Origin: Betaproteobacteria bacterium
GTDB taxonomy: Bacteria > Pseudomonadota > Gammaproteobacteria > Burkholderiales > SG8-39
NCBI GenBank assembly: GCA_947478805.1
Contig: CANJXQ010000009.1
Span: 1-61,784, forward strand
DNA: 61,784 bases
Direction: 5' to 3'
Shown here: positions 26,195 to 34,926 of the stretch, piece after piece
Numbering within the stretch: the first letter of the stretch is position 1
Layout of the letters: every line of letters begins with the position of its first letter
Made by a program: the position numbers and the translations under genes
Notes under the pieces: generated by a model
Database searches by the model: none
Told to the model about the DNA's origin: nothing
What the model saw: only the letters and a program-made list of their open reading frames with translations

Positions 26195-26950
26195 ATGAGG
26201 CACAAGGGAAAAGTACTGTTTGCAACCGGCGCCGGGTCGGGCCTGGCGCGCGCGGTGGCGCAACGCTTCACGCGCGAGGGCGGACGCGTCGCCGTGGCGG
26301 ACTTCAACGGTGATGCGGCGAAGAAGGTCGCCTCGGAGCTGGAGGGGGCGATTGCCCTGCAGGTCGATGTGTCGGACGAAGCCGGCATGGCGCGCGTTGT
26401 TGGGGAAGCGCACAAGCACTTCGGGCGCATCGATTGCGGGTTCGCCGCGGCCGGCATCGCCGAGACCGACCCGATCGAGACGTGGGCATACGAGCGCTTC
26501 AAGCGCCTGATAGCCATCCACCTGAATGGAACATTCCTCTGCTTCAAGTACCTGATCCCCATCATGAAGGCGCAGGGCGGCGGTTCCATCGTGACGGTGG
26601 CTTCGGTCGCGGCGCTGGTTGCGCAGAAGAACAACGGGCCCTACGGCGCAGCCAAGGCGGCCATCCTGCAACTGTCGCGGCAGGTGGCGGCCGATGTGGC
26701 GCCGCACAACATCCGCATCAATATCGTCGCGCCGGGGTCCATCCAGACCGGCATGACCGAGCCCTACATGCTCAAGCGTGGCGAGGGCGACCTGACGAAG
26801 GGCGCAGCGTTGCACGCGAAGCATTTCGGCGTGCAGCGCGTCGGCCAGCCCGATGAAATCGCCGCACCCGTCTGCCATCTCCTGTCGGATGAGGCGAGCT
26901 ACACTACCGGCCACTGCATGGTGGTGGACGGCGGTCTCACATTGTCGTAG
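26195..26950 (+). CDS. SDR-family NAD(P)-dependent oxidoreductase, copy 2
   Basis: A 251-residue near-duplicate of the preceding SDR, with the same 'FATGAGSGLARAVAQRF' cofactor loop, the same catalytic Ser and 'PYGAAKAAI' Tyr/Lys pair, and the same C-terminus. Differences cluster in the region after the catalytic Tyr that shapes the substrate pocket (about 195-220, 'YMLKRGEGDLTKGAALHA'). This suggests the copies act on related but different substrates. The start has AAAGGAA upstream. It is separated from copy 1 by the 52-bp tandem repeat. Confidence 0.93.
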   Translation: MRHKGKVLFATGAGSGLARAVAQRFTREGGRVAVADFNGDAAKKVASELEGAIALQVDVSDEAGMARVVGEAHKHFGRIDCGFAAAGIAETDPIETWAYERFKRLIAIHLNGTFLCFKYLIPIMKAQGGGSIVTVASVAALVAQKNNGPYGAAKAAILQLSRQVAADVAPHNIRINIVAPGSIQTGMTEPYMLKRGEGDLTKGAALHAKHFGVQRVGQPDEIAAPVCHLLSDEASYTTGHCMVVDGGLTLS

Positions 26951-26994
26951 CCCATTGCAGTCACCATGATTGGACTTTCAACAAGGAGGAAAGC

Positions 26995-27990
26995 ATGAAG
27001 CATCTGACTCGCGCGATTGCACTCTTGTGCCTGACGGCCACCTCGACGCTGGCCCTGTCCCAGAGCGCCGACAAGCTCGTGGCATTGAGCGCCGGCAACA
27101 CCACGCCGCTCGCGCCCATCTACCTCGCGGAAACGCTCGGGTTTGCCAAGCAGGAGGGGCTGGATTACTCGGTGAAGACGGTGTTCGCCAATTCGCTCAA
27201 CCTGGTGGTGGCGGGCGAGGGCGATTTCTCCGTGATCGGCATCTCCTCGGCGCTGGTGCCGGTGCGCGAGGGCAAGGAGACGTCCATCGTCTACGCCATC
27301 AGCTCGGGTCTCGCCACAGGCTTCATGGTGGCCGCGCAGAAAGTGAAGACGGTCGCCGACTGCACGCGCGTGTCGACCTCGCGCGCGGGCTCGGCGGTGT
27401 TTTCCTCGGCCATGGCCTACAAGACCACGGGCGGCGGAAAGTTCACCATCCTGGAACTGGGCGACGCCAACCAGATCGTCCCCTCCGTGCTCTCGGGCGG
27501 CAGCGACTGCGCCGTGAGCGCGCTGGCCGTGTTGCAACCGGGACTGGAACAGGGCCTGCATCTGCTGATCGACCCGCGCAATCCTTCCACCGTGCCGGCG
27601 AACACCGTCCAGGGCACCTATGGCTCGGGGCTGTGGGGCATGAAGGACAACCTGCAGAAGAAGCGGGTGGCGGTGGAGAAACTGATGCGCGCGTTGAAGC
27701 GCGTCGAGGAGTACATCAAGAAGACCCCGGTGGACCAGGTGGCGGCGGAGATCGTCAAGCACCCCGACTTCAAGACCTACAAGCCGGCCGACATCGCCAA
27801 GCAGGTCGAGGCCGAGAAGCTGTTCTGGTTCCCCGACAGCGGGTTCGTTCGCCAGTCCAACTGGAACGGCGCACTCACCTACTACAAATACGGCCTGCCC
27901 TTCATCGACCACGGCAACAAGCTGTATTCGTACGAGTCGCGCGTCGACATGTCGTACTGGACGGCTGCCTTCGGCCCGGCGCCCCGCTAG
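26995..27990 (+). CDS. ABC-type (NMT1/SsuA-like) periplasmic substrate-binding protein, orphan
   Basis: A 331-residue protein with a Sec signal ('IALLCLTATSTLALSQ', cleavage about 22). The fold is that of NMT1/TauA/SsuA-like binding proteins: 'TTPLAPIYLAETLGFAKQEG' is the typical N-terminal segment, and 'VVAGEGDFSVIGISSALV' the second conserved block. Members deliver sulfonates, nitrate, pyrimidine precursors or aromatic acids to ABC importers. No permease or ATPase gene is adjacent, so it must pair with components elsewhere or serve as a sensor. A strong AAGGAGG site precedes the ATG. Context with oxidoreductases suggests it binds the catabolic substrate (inference). Confidence 0.85.
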   Translation: MKHLTRAIALLCLTATSTLALSQSADKLVALSAGNTTPLAPIYLAETLGFAKQEGLDYSVKTVFANSLNLVVAGEGDFSVIGISSALVPVREGKETSIVYAISSGLATGFMVAAQKVKTVADCTRVSTSRAGSAVFSSAMAYKTTGGGKFTILELGDANQIVPSVLSGGSDCAVSALAVLQPGLEQGLHLLIDPRNPSTVPANTVQGTYGSGLWGMKDNLQKKRVAVEKLMRALKRVEEYIKKTPVDQVAAEIVKHPDFKTYKPADIAKQVEAEKLFWFPDSGFVRQSNWNGALTYYKYGLPFIDHGNKLYSYESRVDMSYWTAAFGPAPR

Positions 27991-28146
27991 GCGAGAACGG
28001 GAAAGCCCCGCCGGTGCCTCGCATGTTTCTTCGGAGCGCGCGGGCCGGCACGGGGCGTCCCGGAGCGGGGCGCAGCGCTGATGGCCAGCGTGATAATAAT
28101 TGCCCAGTGAGTGCAAAGAGCAAGTCGACGATCGGTCGGAATTGAT

Positions 28147-29814
28147 ATGAATGGTTCCCCGGACTGGGGCTCTGAATGGACTCGTGTGGTCGACGTGGTG
28201 GTGGTCGGCAGCGGCGCGGCCGGGCTCACCGCGGCGTGGGCGGCGGCAAAGCGCGGGAGCAGCGTGCTGGTGGTGGAACGCGCGGCCTTCACTGGCGGCA
28301 CCACGGCCAAGTCGAGCGCCACGATCTGGATCCCCAACAACCGCTTCATGCGCGCGCGCGGCGTGACAGATCCGCGCGAGGATGCCATCCGGTACATGGC
28401 GAAGTCCGCCTACCCGACGCGCTACAACGCGGCGCACGCGACGCTCGGCTTGCCTGAAGACAAGTACCGGCTCATCGCGCGCTACTACGACACCGCCAGC
28501 ATCGTCCTCGATGAACTGGTCGATGCCGGGGTGCAAGACATTGCGGAGACCTTCTACCCCGACTACTACGCCGAAATGCCCGAGGACCGCGCGCCGATCG
28601 GCCGCAGCCTGCGGCCCACGGTGTGGGCGGGCCATCGTCGCGGCATCGACCCGGGCGAGGGACAGATCTTTGTTGACCGCCTCCAGGCAGCCGTCGAGAA
28701 ACTCGGCGGCGAGGTGCAGGTCAACAGCCGCGTGCTGAACGCCATCCGTGACGACCAAGGCAGTGTCGTCGGGCTGGAATTGCGCGTCGGCCATCGCTCC
28801 GAGTTCATCGGCGCGCGCCAGGGTATCGTTTTCGGCACGGGTGGTTTCCTGCATGATGAAGCCATGGCCTCGGCTTACCTGCGCGGCCCGGTGATGGGCG
28901 GCTCCGCGGTGGAGGGCAGCACCGGGGACTTCGTGCGCATCGGCCAGCAGCTGGGCGCGGCGCTCGGCAACATGTCGCATGCCTGGTGGTCGCAGGCGGT
29001 GGTGGAATTCGTGGCCCGCAACCGCGCCACGCTGCGCGACGTCTACGTGCCTTACGGCGACAGCATGTTCATGGTCAATCGCTATGGCGTGCGGGCACTG
29101 AACGAGAAGGCCCCCTATAACGAGCGCGGCCAGGTGCACTTCACCTGGGACGCCACGCGGCGCGAATACCCCAACTACCTGATGTTCTGGGTGTTCGATG
29201 ACGCGCTGATCAACGGCCACTGGGCCAGGGACCCGCGTTATGCAAGGCACCGCTCGCCCATGCCGCCGCCGGGCGAGACGCGCGAATACATCATCAGCGC
29301 GCCCGATTGGCCGGGCCTCGTCGCCGGCATCCGCGCCAGGCTGGCAGCGCTCGCGCCCCACACCGGCGGCGTGGCGCTGGCGCCGCAGTTCGAGAAAAAC
29401 CTGGCGGCGACGCTGGCGCGCTTCAACGCCATGGCCGCAGAAGGAAAGGATCTCGACTTCGGCCGCGGCGAGGCAGCCATCGACCGCTTCTGGTCGCAGG
29501 AGGCGCGCCCGGACGCCGTCACCGGCACCCTGCATCCGCTGGCGACCACTGGTCCCTACCATTGCATCATCCTTGGCCCCGGTGCGCTCGATACCAAGGG
29601 CGGCCCGGTGATCGACGAAGACGCACGCGTGATGAATATGGCGGGTGAACCGATTCCGGGCATTTATGCGGCCGGCAACTGCGTGGCCTCGCCTGCGGGG
29701 CAGGCCTACTGGGGGGCCGGCGGCACGGTCGGCGTGGCGATGACCTTCGGCTATATTGCGGGGTGCCATGTCGCGATGCGGGAACGCTGTCGCGCGGTCG
29801 TTCTGGCCGGTTGA
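28147..29814 (+). CDS. FAD-dependent oxidoreductase, KstD-like, tandem copy 1
   Basis: About 555 residues. The FAD motif 'DVVVVGSGAAGLTAAWAAA' (about 14-32) is followed by the conserved 'GGTTAKSSATIWIPNN' block. Near the C-terminus is the second FAD region, 'PIPGIYAAGNCVASPAGQAY'. The layout matches 3-ketosteroid dehydrogenase-like flavoproteins of the FAD_binding_2 family, which remove or add hydrogens alpha,beta to a carbonyl. I set the start at ATG 28147 because it aligns with the N-terminus of the next paralogue ('WGSEWTRVVDVVVVGSG' in both); an in-frame GTG at 28111 is possible. Confidence 0.9.
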   Translation: MNGSPDWGSEWTRVVDVVVVGSGAAGLTAAWAAAKRGSSVLVVERAAFTGGTTAKSSATIWIPNNRFMRARGVTDPREDAIRYMAKSAYPTRYNAAHATLGLPEDKYRLIARYYDTASIVLDELVDAGVQDIAETFYPDYYAEMPEDRAPIGRSLRPTVWAGHRRGIDPGEGQIFVDRLQAAVEKLGGEVQVNSRVLNAIRDDQGSVVGLELRVGHRSEFIGARQGIVFGTGGFLHDEAMASAYLRGPVMGGSAVEGSTGDFVRIGQQLGAALGNMSHAWWSQAVVEFVARNRATLRDVYVPYGDSMFMVNRYGVRALNEKAPYNERGQVHFTWDATRREYPNYLMFWVFDDALINGHWARDPRYARHRSPMPPPGETREYIISAPDWPGLVAGIRARLAALAPHTGGVALAPQFEKNLAATLARFNAMAAEGKDLDFGRGEAAIDRFWSQEARPDAVTGTLHPLATTGPYHCIILGPGALDTKGGPVIDEDARVMNMAGEPIPGIYAAGNCVASPAGQAYWGAGGTVGVAMTFGYIAGCHVAMRERCRAVVLAG

Positions 29815-29843
29815 GCGCGTGGCGCGACGTGCAGGCATGCTGC

Positions 29844-29864
29844 ACCGGACCTTTCCGGTCTTTT
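29844..29864 (+). terminator. hairpin with T-run after the first tandem flavoprotein gene
   Basis: ACCGGA-CCTT-TCCGGT (29844-29859) is a perfect 6-bp stem followed by CTTTT. It lies 30 bp after the stop codon of the preceding gene and 44 bp before the next start. A small palindrome TGCAG/CTGCA overlaps its left side. The stem is short, so termination may be partial. Confidence 0.5.
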
Positions 29865-29907
29865 GTCGGTGATCACAATAAATACACCTAGGTAAGAGGG
29901 ATAAGGA

Positions 29908-31584
29908 ATGAACAGCAAAGTTGATAATAATATTTCGCCTTTCCCGGGCTGGGGATCCGAATGGACCCGGGTGGTCGATGTGGTGGTGGTGGGCAGCGGC
30001 GTGGCGGGCCTGACCGCGGCCGTGACCGCGGCGCGCAAGGGCGCGAGCGTGCTGGTGCTGGAGCGCGGCGCGTTGCCCGGCGGCACCACGGCCAAGTCGG
30101 GCGGCGTGCTGTGGATCCCCAACAACAAGTTCATGCGCGCGCGCGGCCTGGTCGACAAGCGCGAGGATGCCATGCGTTACATGGCGAAGTCAGCCTACCC
30201 GACCTTGTACAACGCCGCGCACGAGACCCTCGGCCTGCCGCGCGACAAGTACCGCCTGATCGAGGCCTTCTACGACACCGGCCACATCGCCGTGGACGAA
30301 CTCACCGGCGCCGGGATCCTGGCGCTGGAGGAAATCTTCTACCCCGACTACTACGCCGACATGCCCGAGGACACGGCGCCCGAGGGCCGCGCGCTCAAAC
30401 CGGTAACCTGGGAGGGCTTTCGCCGCGGCATCGACAAGCTGGAAGGGCAGATCCTCGTCGACCAGCTGATGGCCGGCTGCGAGAAACTCGGCGTGAACGT
30501 GCAGACCAACAGCCGCGTGCTCAACCCGCTGAAAGACGAGTCGGGGGAGGTGGTCGGGCTGGAGGCGCGCGTCGGCCATCGCGCCGAATTCATTGGCGCA
30601 CGGCAAGGCATCGTATTCGCCACCGGCGGCTTCCTGCACAACGAGCGCATGGCCCTCGAGTACCTGCGCGGGCCGGTGATGGGCGGTGCAGCCTCCGAAG
30701 GCAGCACGGGCGACTTCGTCAACATCGGCACGGCACTCGGCGCATCGCTAGGCAACATGACGCATGCCTGGTGGTCGCAGCTCGTCGTGGAGCTTGCCAT
30801 CCGCAACCGCTCCACGCTGCGCGACGTGTACTCGCCCTACGGCGACAGCATGATGATGGTGAACCGTTACGGCCGGCGCGCCATGAACGAGAAGGCCAAC
30901 TACAACGAGCGCGGGCAGGTGCACTACCACTGGGATGCCGGGCGCCGGGAGTATCCCAACTACCTGATGTTCTGGCTGTTCGACGATGCGCTCATCCACA
31001 ACCCGCAGGCCTCGCGCTTTCGCTTCCCGATCCCGGCGCCCGGCGAGAACCTCGAGTACGTGATCAGCGGGCGAACCTGGTCGGCGCTGGGGCGCGCCAT
31101 CAGCGAGCGGCTGCAGAAGATCGCCGCGCACACGGGCGGCGTGACGCTTGCACCCGAATTCGACGCCAATCTCGAGGCGACACTGGCGCGCTTCAATGCC
31201 ATGGCGGCAGAAGGCAAGGACCTGGATTTCCAGCGCGGCGAGACGCCGATCGAGAAGTGCTGGGCGCAGGCGCCGCGGGATGGCGCGAAGACCGGCGCCA
31301 TGTATCCGTTCGCCAGGACCGGTCCCTACCACTGCATCATCCTCGAACCCGCGGCCCTCGATACCAAGGGCGGCCCGGTCACCGATGAGCGCGCGCAGGT
31401 GCTGCACGCGTCGGGCGCGCCCATTCCCGGCGTCTTTGCGGCCGGCAATTGCGTGGCCTCGCCGGCCGGGCAGGCCTATTGGGGCGCGGGCGGCACCATC
31501 GGCGTGGCGCTGACTTACGGCTTCATCGCCGGGGGCGAGGTGGCGAGACGCAACAAGCGGCAGGGGGCGGTGCTGGCGGGCTGA
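29908..31584 (+). CDS. FAD-dependent oxidoreductase, KstD-like, tandem copy 2
   Basis: 558 residues, a close paralogue of the preceding gene. The FAD motif is 'DVVVVGSGVAGLTAAVTAA', followed by 'GGTTAKSGGVLWIPNN' and the C-terminal 'PIPGVFAAGNCVASPAGQAY'. Long identical blocks such as 'FYPDYYA' and 'GARQGIVFATGGFLH' show the pair arose by duplication. GAGGGATAAGGA precedes the ATG. It likely performs a dehydrogenation like its neighbour on a related ring or acyl substrate. It ends convergent with the caspase-like gene. Confidence 0.9.
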   Translation: MNSKVDNNISPFPGWGSEWTRVVDVVVVGSGVAGLTAAVTAARKGASVLVLERGALPGGTTAKSGGVLWIPNNKFMRARGLVDKREDAMRYMAKSAYPTLYNAAHETLGLPRDKYRLIEAFYDTGHIAVDELTGAGILALEEIFYPDYYADMPEDTAPEGRALKPVTWEGFRRGIDKLEGQILVDQLMAGCEKLGVNVQTNSRVLNPLKDESGEVVGLEARVGHRAEFIGARQGIVFATGGFLHNERMALEYLRGPVMGGAASEGSTGDFVNIGTALGASLGNMTHAWWSQLVVELAIRNRSTLRDVYSPYGDSMMMVNRYGRRAMNEKANYNERGQVHYHWDAGRREYPNYLMFWLFDDALIHNPQASRFRFPIPAPGENLEYVISGRTWSALGRAISERLQKIAAHTGGVTLAPEFDANLEATLARFNAMAAEGKDLDFQRGETPIEKCWAQAPRDGAKTGAMYPFARTGPYHCIILEPAALDTKGGPVTDERAQVLHASGAPIPGVFAAGNCVASPAGQAYWGAGGTIGVALTYGFIAGGEVARRNKRQGAVLAG

Positions 31585-31618
31585 GCAGCCGCGGCACCAC
31601 CAGGCGGGACGCCGCGCA

Positions 31619-33196
31619 CTACAACTGCTTGAATGACACCAGCTCCTGGCGCTCGGCCAGGACGACGCGCGATCCCGCAGTGATGATTTCCTCGACGGCT
31701 ATGCCCCGGCGCACCTGGTCCGGGGCGACCCAGCGCTTCACCCGCGTGTGTGTGGTGCGGGTCTTGAACACGGTGCTGCCGACATACTCGATGCGAAAGG
31801 CATCGAAGGTTCCGGCGGGCACCGTAATGCGCTCGCGCGCGACGATCTTCGCGTCCATGTCGGAGACGCCCTCGTCGTCGCCGGCGCGCGTGGTCGCGGT
31901 GAATCGCGAATGCCATTGCCGGCCCACGGCGTACTCGGTCGGGAACTGCTGCCGGGGCGAATAGCGCCGCCCGTCGGAGGAACGCAGCGAGTTGCCGAGA
32001 AGATCGGTGACCAGGCCGTTCTGGAAGAACACCTCGTCATCGGTGATCTTCTCCACGATGGCATTGCGCTGCGGCATTTCCACCTTGGTGCGCAGGTCGG
32101 TGACGCGGTAGATGTAGGCGTCGCCGATCCGGTAGGCGGTGTTCGCGTTCACCGTGCCCCGGCTGAACGGGTTGCCTTCGGCCGAGGCGATGGCGATCTT
32201 CTTCTCGCCGCGCCGCTCGAGCGCCCGCTCCAATTGCAGTTGCGCCAGTTCGCTGAATTTTCCGCTCGGGTGCATGCGCAGGTAGTTTTCAAACGGCCCG
32301 GGGTCGCGCGACTTGCGGATTTTCTCCCACAGCGAAAGCTCTTCGCGAAATTCGCGCTCCTTCTCTTCTTCGCTCAGGTTGCGCAGCATCGCCGGCGGCA
32401 TGAACCAGAAATCCTCTTCCAGCGAGGTGCTTTCCCAAGGGATCTGTGCCCCGCTGGATTTCAGTCGAACGCCCAGGCGTACGCGCTTGAACACGTCCTC
32501 GATCTTGGCTTCAGGTACCTTCATTTCACGCAGGAGATTTTCCGTGTACAGGCCGTTGGCGCCTTCGCCGTCGCTGGCCACATTGCCGGGTGAGGTGGCG
32601 TAGGCGAGCAGTGTGCTCTGCGGAGCGTCCATCTGGCTCAGGCCCTTGGCGCGGCTGCGAAAGTCCTTCGCGAACGGATTCTCGCGGCAGGCATCCAGGA
32701 TGAGGATGTTCATCGGATTGGCCGCCTTGCTGAGCCGTTTGATGAGGCCATCCACGTCGACACCCTGCTGCCTCACGTCGTCGAGTTTGTCGATGGCGGC
32801 ATCGACCGGAAGAAGGTAATTGCGCCAGGCAAGCTGCAGCCCGTGCCCGGCGAAATAGAACAGACCCACGCCCTTGCTGGCCTCGACAGTCTGCGCGAAG
32901 TCTCGCATGACGTTTTGCATGTTGCGTCGATTGGCATCCAGCACCAGCGTGACATTGAACTTGAGGGTGCGCAGCGCCTCGGCCATGTCGCGCGCGTCGT
33001 TCGCGGGGTTCTTCAGCACCGGTGCGTCCTTGTAGGCGCTGTTGCCCATCACCAGGGCGAGCTTGGGGGCGCGCAGCAATTTCACCGCGCCCTCCGATTG
33101 CGCCCACACCCAGGCAAACGGCGCCGGGGCGAACAGCGCCGATGCGGCGAGGCCGGCCCGCAATGCGCGCCTGCGTCCGTCCGGATCTGAACTCAT
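31619..33196 (-). CDS. secreted caspase-like (C14 family) protein
   Basis: 525 residues. The N-terminus has a basic region GRRRALRAG followed by a hydrophobic stretch, 'LAASALFAPAPFAWVWAQ', resembling a Tat or Sec export signal. Residues about 45-260 form a caspase/metacaspase-like domain with the catalytic pair His118 in 'FYFAGHG' and Cys170 in 'ILDACRENPF'. The C-terminal half (about 290-525) is beta-rich with no family I recognise. Bacterial orthocaspases of this type are common but mostly uncharacterised; substrates are often cut after basic or acidic residues. It is the last gene of a long minus-strand run of catabolic genes, with 37 bp between it and the cupin; a metabolic role is not evident. 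Confidence 0.85.
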   Translation of the reverse strand: MSSDPDGRRRALRAGLAASALFAPAPFAWVWAQSEGAVKLLRAPKLALVMGNSAYKDAPVLKNPANDARDMAEALRTLKFNVTLVLDANRRNMQNVMRDFAQTVEASKGVGLFYFAGHGLQLAWRNYLLPVDAAIDKLDDVRQQGVDVDGLIKRLSKAANPMNILILDACRENPFAKDFRSRAKGLSQMDAPQSTLLAYATSPGNVASDGEGANGLYTENLLREMKVPEAKIEDVFKRVRLGVRLKSSGAQIPWESTSLEEDFWFMPPAMLRNLSEEEKEREFREELSLWEKIRKSRDPGPFENYLRMHPSGKFSELAQLQLERALERRGEKKIAIASAEGNPFSRGTVNANTAYRIGDAYIYRVTDLRTKVEMPQRNAIVEKITDDEVFFQNGLVTDLLGNSLRSSDGRRYSPRQQFPTEYAVGRQWHSRFTATTRAGDDEGVSDMDAKIVARERITVPAGTFDAFRIEYVGSTVFKTRTTHTRVKRWVAPDQVRRGIAVEEIITAGSRVVLAERQELVSFKQL

Positions 33197-33233
33197 GTGC
33201 GACCTGGTGCCCGCGGAAACGTGGAACGAATCC

Positions 33234-33797
33234 CTAGGCTGCCACCGGCAGCGGGCTCAGCGGCTTGATTTCGTAGGTTCCGCTCGACGTGTCGTAGATC
33301 TCGCGCAGCGCCGGTTCCGGGCAGGGGGCGACGGTCACCATCCAGGTGTCCTTCATGATGATTTCCAGCTGGTGGACATCATGCGGCGGGCGGTCGACGA
33401 TGCCGATTTCGCCGGCCTTGACGATTCGCTCGTCGGCTACCTCCAGCTTCGCGCGACCTGACGCGTCGCCATTGTCCAGGCGGCGGTAGGAGGTGAAGTG
33501 CATGGCGCCCGAACAGATCATGAGGGCGTTCCACGACTGGTGGTTGTGCACCGGCAGCCGGTAGTCCGTGCCGAAGCGCGACAGGAACAGGATGAGTTCC
33601 GGGGAGTAGAAGATCGTGCGCGTGCGATCGGGCGGGCTGGGCCGCCTAATCCCGAACTGGAACAAGTCTTCCTCGGCGCCGATGAAGGGCGCCAGCGCCG
33701 ACTGGATGGCATCGCGGCGCTTGAGCGGCTCGAAGCCGTCGCTGCGAAACAGGGTGACGAGGTCATGCGCGACATCGCAAACAACATTCTTGTCCAT
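33234..33797 (-). CDS. cysteine dioxygenase-family cupin (thiol dioxygenase-like)
   Basis: A 187-residue single-domain cupin of the size of bacterial cysteine dioxygenases. The first metal motif is 'PVHNHQSWNALMICSG' (about 81-96), giving His-x-His, and a third His is in 'DRPPHDVHQLEI' (about 136-147): the three-His iron site of thiol dioxygenases. Family members oxidise cysteine, 3-mercaptopropionate or related thiols to sulfinates. In this context it could act on a sulfur-containing intermediate or may be a neutral neighbour. The start is preceded by AAAGGGTAG at a long distance. Confidence 0.75.
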   Translation of the reverse strand: MDKNVVCDVAHDLVTLFRSDGFEPLKRRDAIQSALAPFIGAEEDLFQFGIRRPSPPDRTRTIFYSPELILFLSRFGTDYRLPVHNHQSWNALMICSGAMHFTSYRRLDNGDASGRAKLEVADERIVKAGEIGIVDRPPHDVHQLEIIMKDTWMVTVAPCPEPALREIYDTSSGTYEIKPLSPLPVAA

Positions 33798-33851
33798 GGC
33801 AGCGGCTACCCTTTGTGCGTGGATGGGAGTATGTGCGGGCGGAGCCGTCGC

Positions 33852-34850
33852 CTACTTCTTGTCGGCCTGGGCTGCAATCTCGCGGTAACGCCTGGCGTTC
33901 TCCGCGACCTTCGCCATCAGTGCTTCGGCTGACGAGCCCAGCGGCTCGGCGCCGAATTTCGCCAGCGTGGGAACCGCTTCCGGCGAATTCATGCTCTCGT
34001 TGATCTCGCGGCGCAACCGGGCAACGATGTCGGCCGGCATGCCGTTCGGGCCGAACACGCCGAACCAGGTGACGTAGTCCACGTCGAACCCCTGCTCCTT
34101 CATGGTGGGAATGTCCGGCATCAGGCTGAACCGGGTTACACCGCTGGTTCCAAGCGCAATCGCCGTGCCCTTGTCGAGCAGGGGCTTGATGGCGAGCACG
34201 CTGGCAATCATGAATTGGGTGTCACCGGTGGCCATCGCCTGGGTCGCCTGGGACATCCCCACGTAGGGAACTTCCAGCATGTTCATGTTGTTCTTCTTCA
34301 GGAAGCTTGTCATTTCGAGCGCGAGCGTGGTGTTGGCGCCGATTGCGGCATTGAACTTGCCCGGATTATCCCGAGTGAGTTGAACCAGCTCTTTCATGGT
34401 CCGGACCTTCAGCGAAGCGGGCGCGGCGAAGATCGTCGGGGTCGACCCGAACGCGGCGACGAGCGTCACTTCCTTTGCGGGCGAGCTCTGCTCCTTGTTG
34501 AATACCTCCGGGTACAGCGTTGCCTCGCTGCCCAGCACCAGGGTATGCCCGTCGGGGGCTGACCTCGCCACGGCCTGGATGGCAATCAGTCCTCCGGCGC
34601 CGGGGCGGTTCTCGACGATCACGGGTTGCTTGAACCGCTCTTCGAGCTGCTTGGCCATCAGGCGTGTCACCAGGTCGGTGAGGGTGCCTGGCGTCGTGCC
34701 GGTCAGTACCGTGATTCGCCGGTTGGGAAAGCCCTGCGCATCGGCCGGTTGGGGCGCGAGCGCACCTGCGGCCAGTGTGCAAGCGAGCGCAACGACTGCG
34801 CTGAAGCGGGACCGCAAATTCGCCATGCCGGAACGCGTCGTGACATTCAT
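33852..34850 (-). CDS. Bug/TctC-family periplasmic solute receptor
   Basis: 332 residues with a signal peptide ('ALACTLAAGALAPQPADA', cleavage about 39). After it, 'FPNRRITVLTGTTPGTLTDL' opens the Bug fold, where family members usually read 'YPSRPI...PGGxxD'. 'IVENRPGAGGLIAIQAVARS' is the typical ligand-loop block. The start is set at 34850 by an AAGGAGGAGC ribosome site 5-6 bp upstream; an in-frame ATG at 34826 is a weaker choice. It is the second receptor counted from the left and lies in a run with SDR and amidohydrolase genes, so it probably captures the substrate of that run. Confidence 0.93.
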   Translation of the reverse strand: MNVTTRSGMANLRSRFSAVVALACTLAAGALAPQPADAQGFPNRRITVLTGTTPGTLTDLVTRLMAKQLEERFKQPVIVENRPGAGGLIAIQAVARSAPDGHTLVLGSEATLYPEVFNKEQSSPAKEVTLVAAFGSTPTIFAAPASLKVRTMKELVQLTRDNPGKFNAAIGANTTLALEMTSFLKKNNMNMLEVPYVGMSQATQAMATGDTQFMIASVLAIKPLLDKGTAIALGTSGVTRFSLMPDIPTMKEQGFDVDYVTWFGVFGPNGMPADIVARLRREINESMNSPEAVPTLAKFGAEPLGSSAEALMAKVAENARRYREIAAQADKK

Positions 34851-34926
34851 GGGTGCTCCTCCTTTTTGAGTGCCTGCTTGTGCGACTTCAATCGTGCCTG
34901 TGCTTGCCAGGGTTACAGCGCCGGGG

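Noticed and set aside
26995-27990. A complete ABC importer
   Set aside because: Only the binding protein is present; no permease or ATPase gene adjoins it.
26899-29838. 979-codon minus-strand frame opposite the ABC-type binding protein and flavoprotein genes
   Set aside because: An antisense shadow; the plus strand encodes recognised proteins over the same span.
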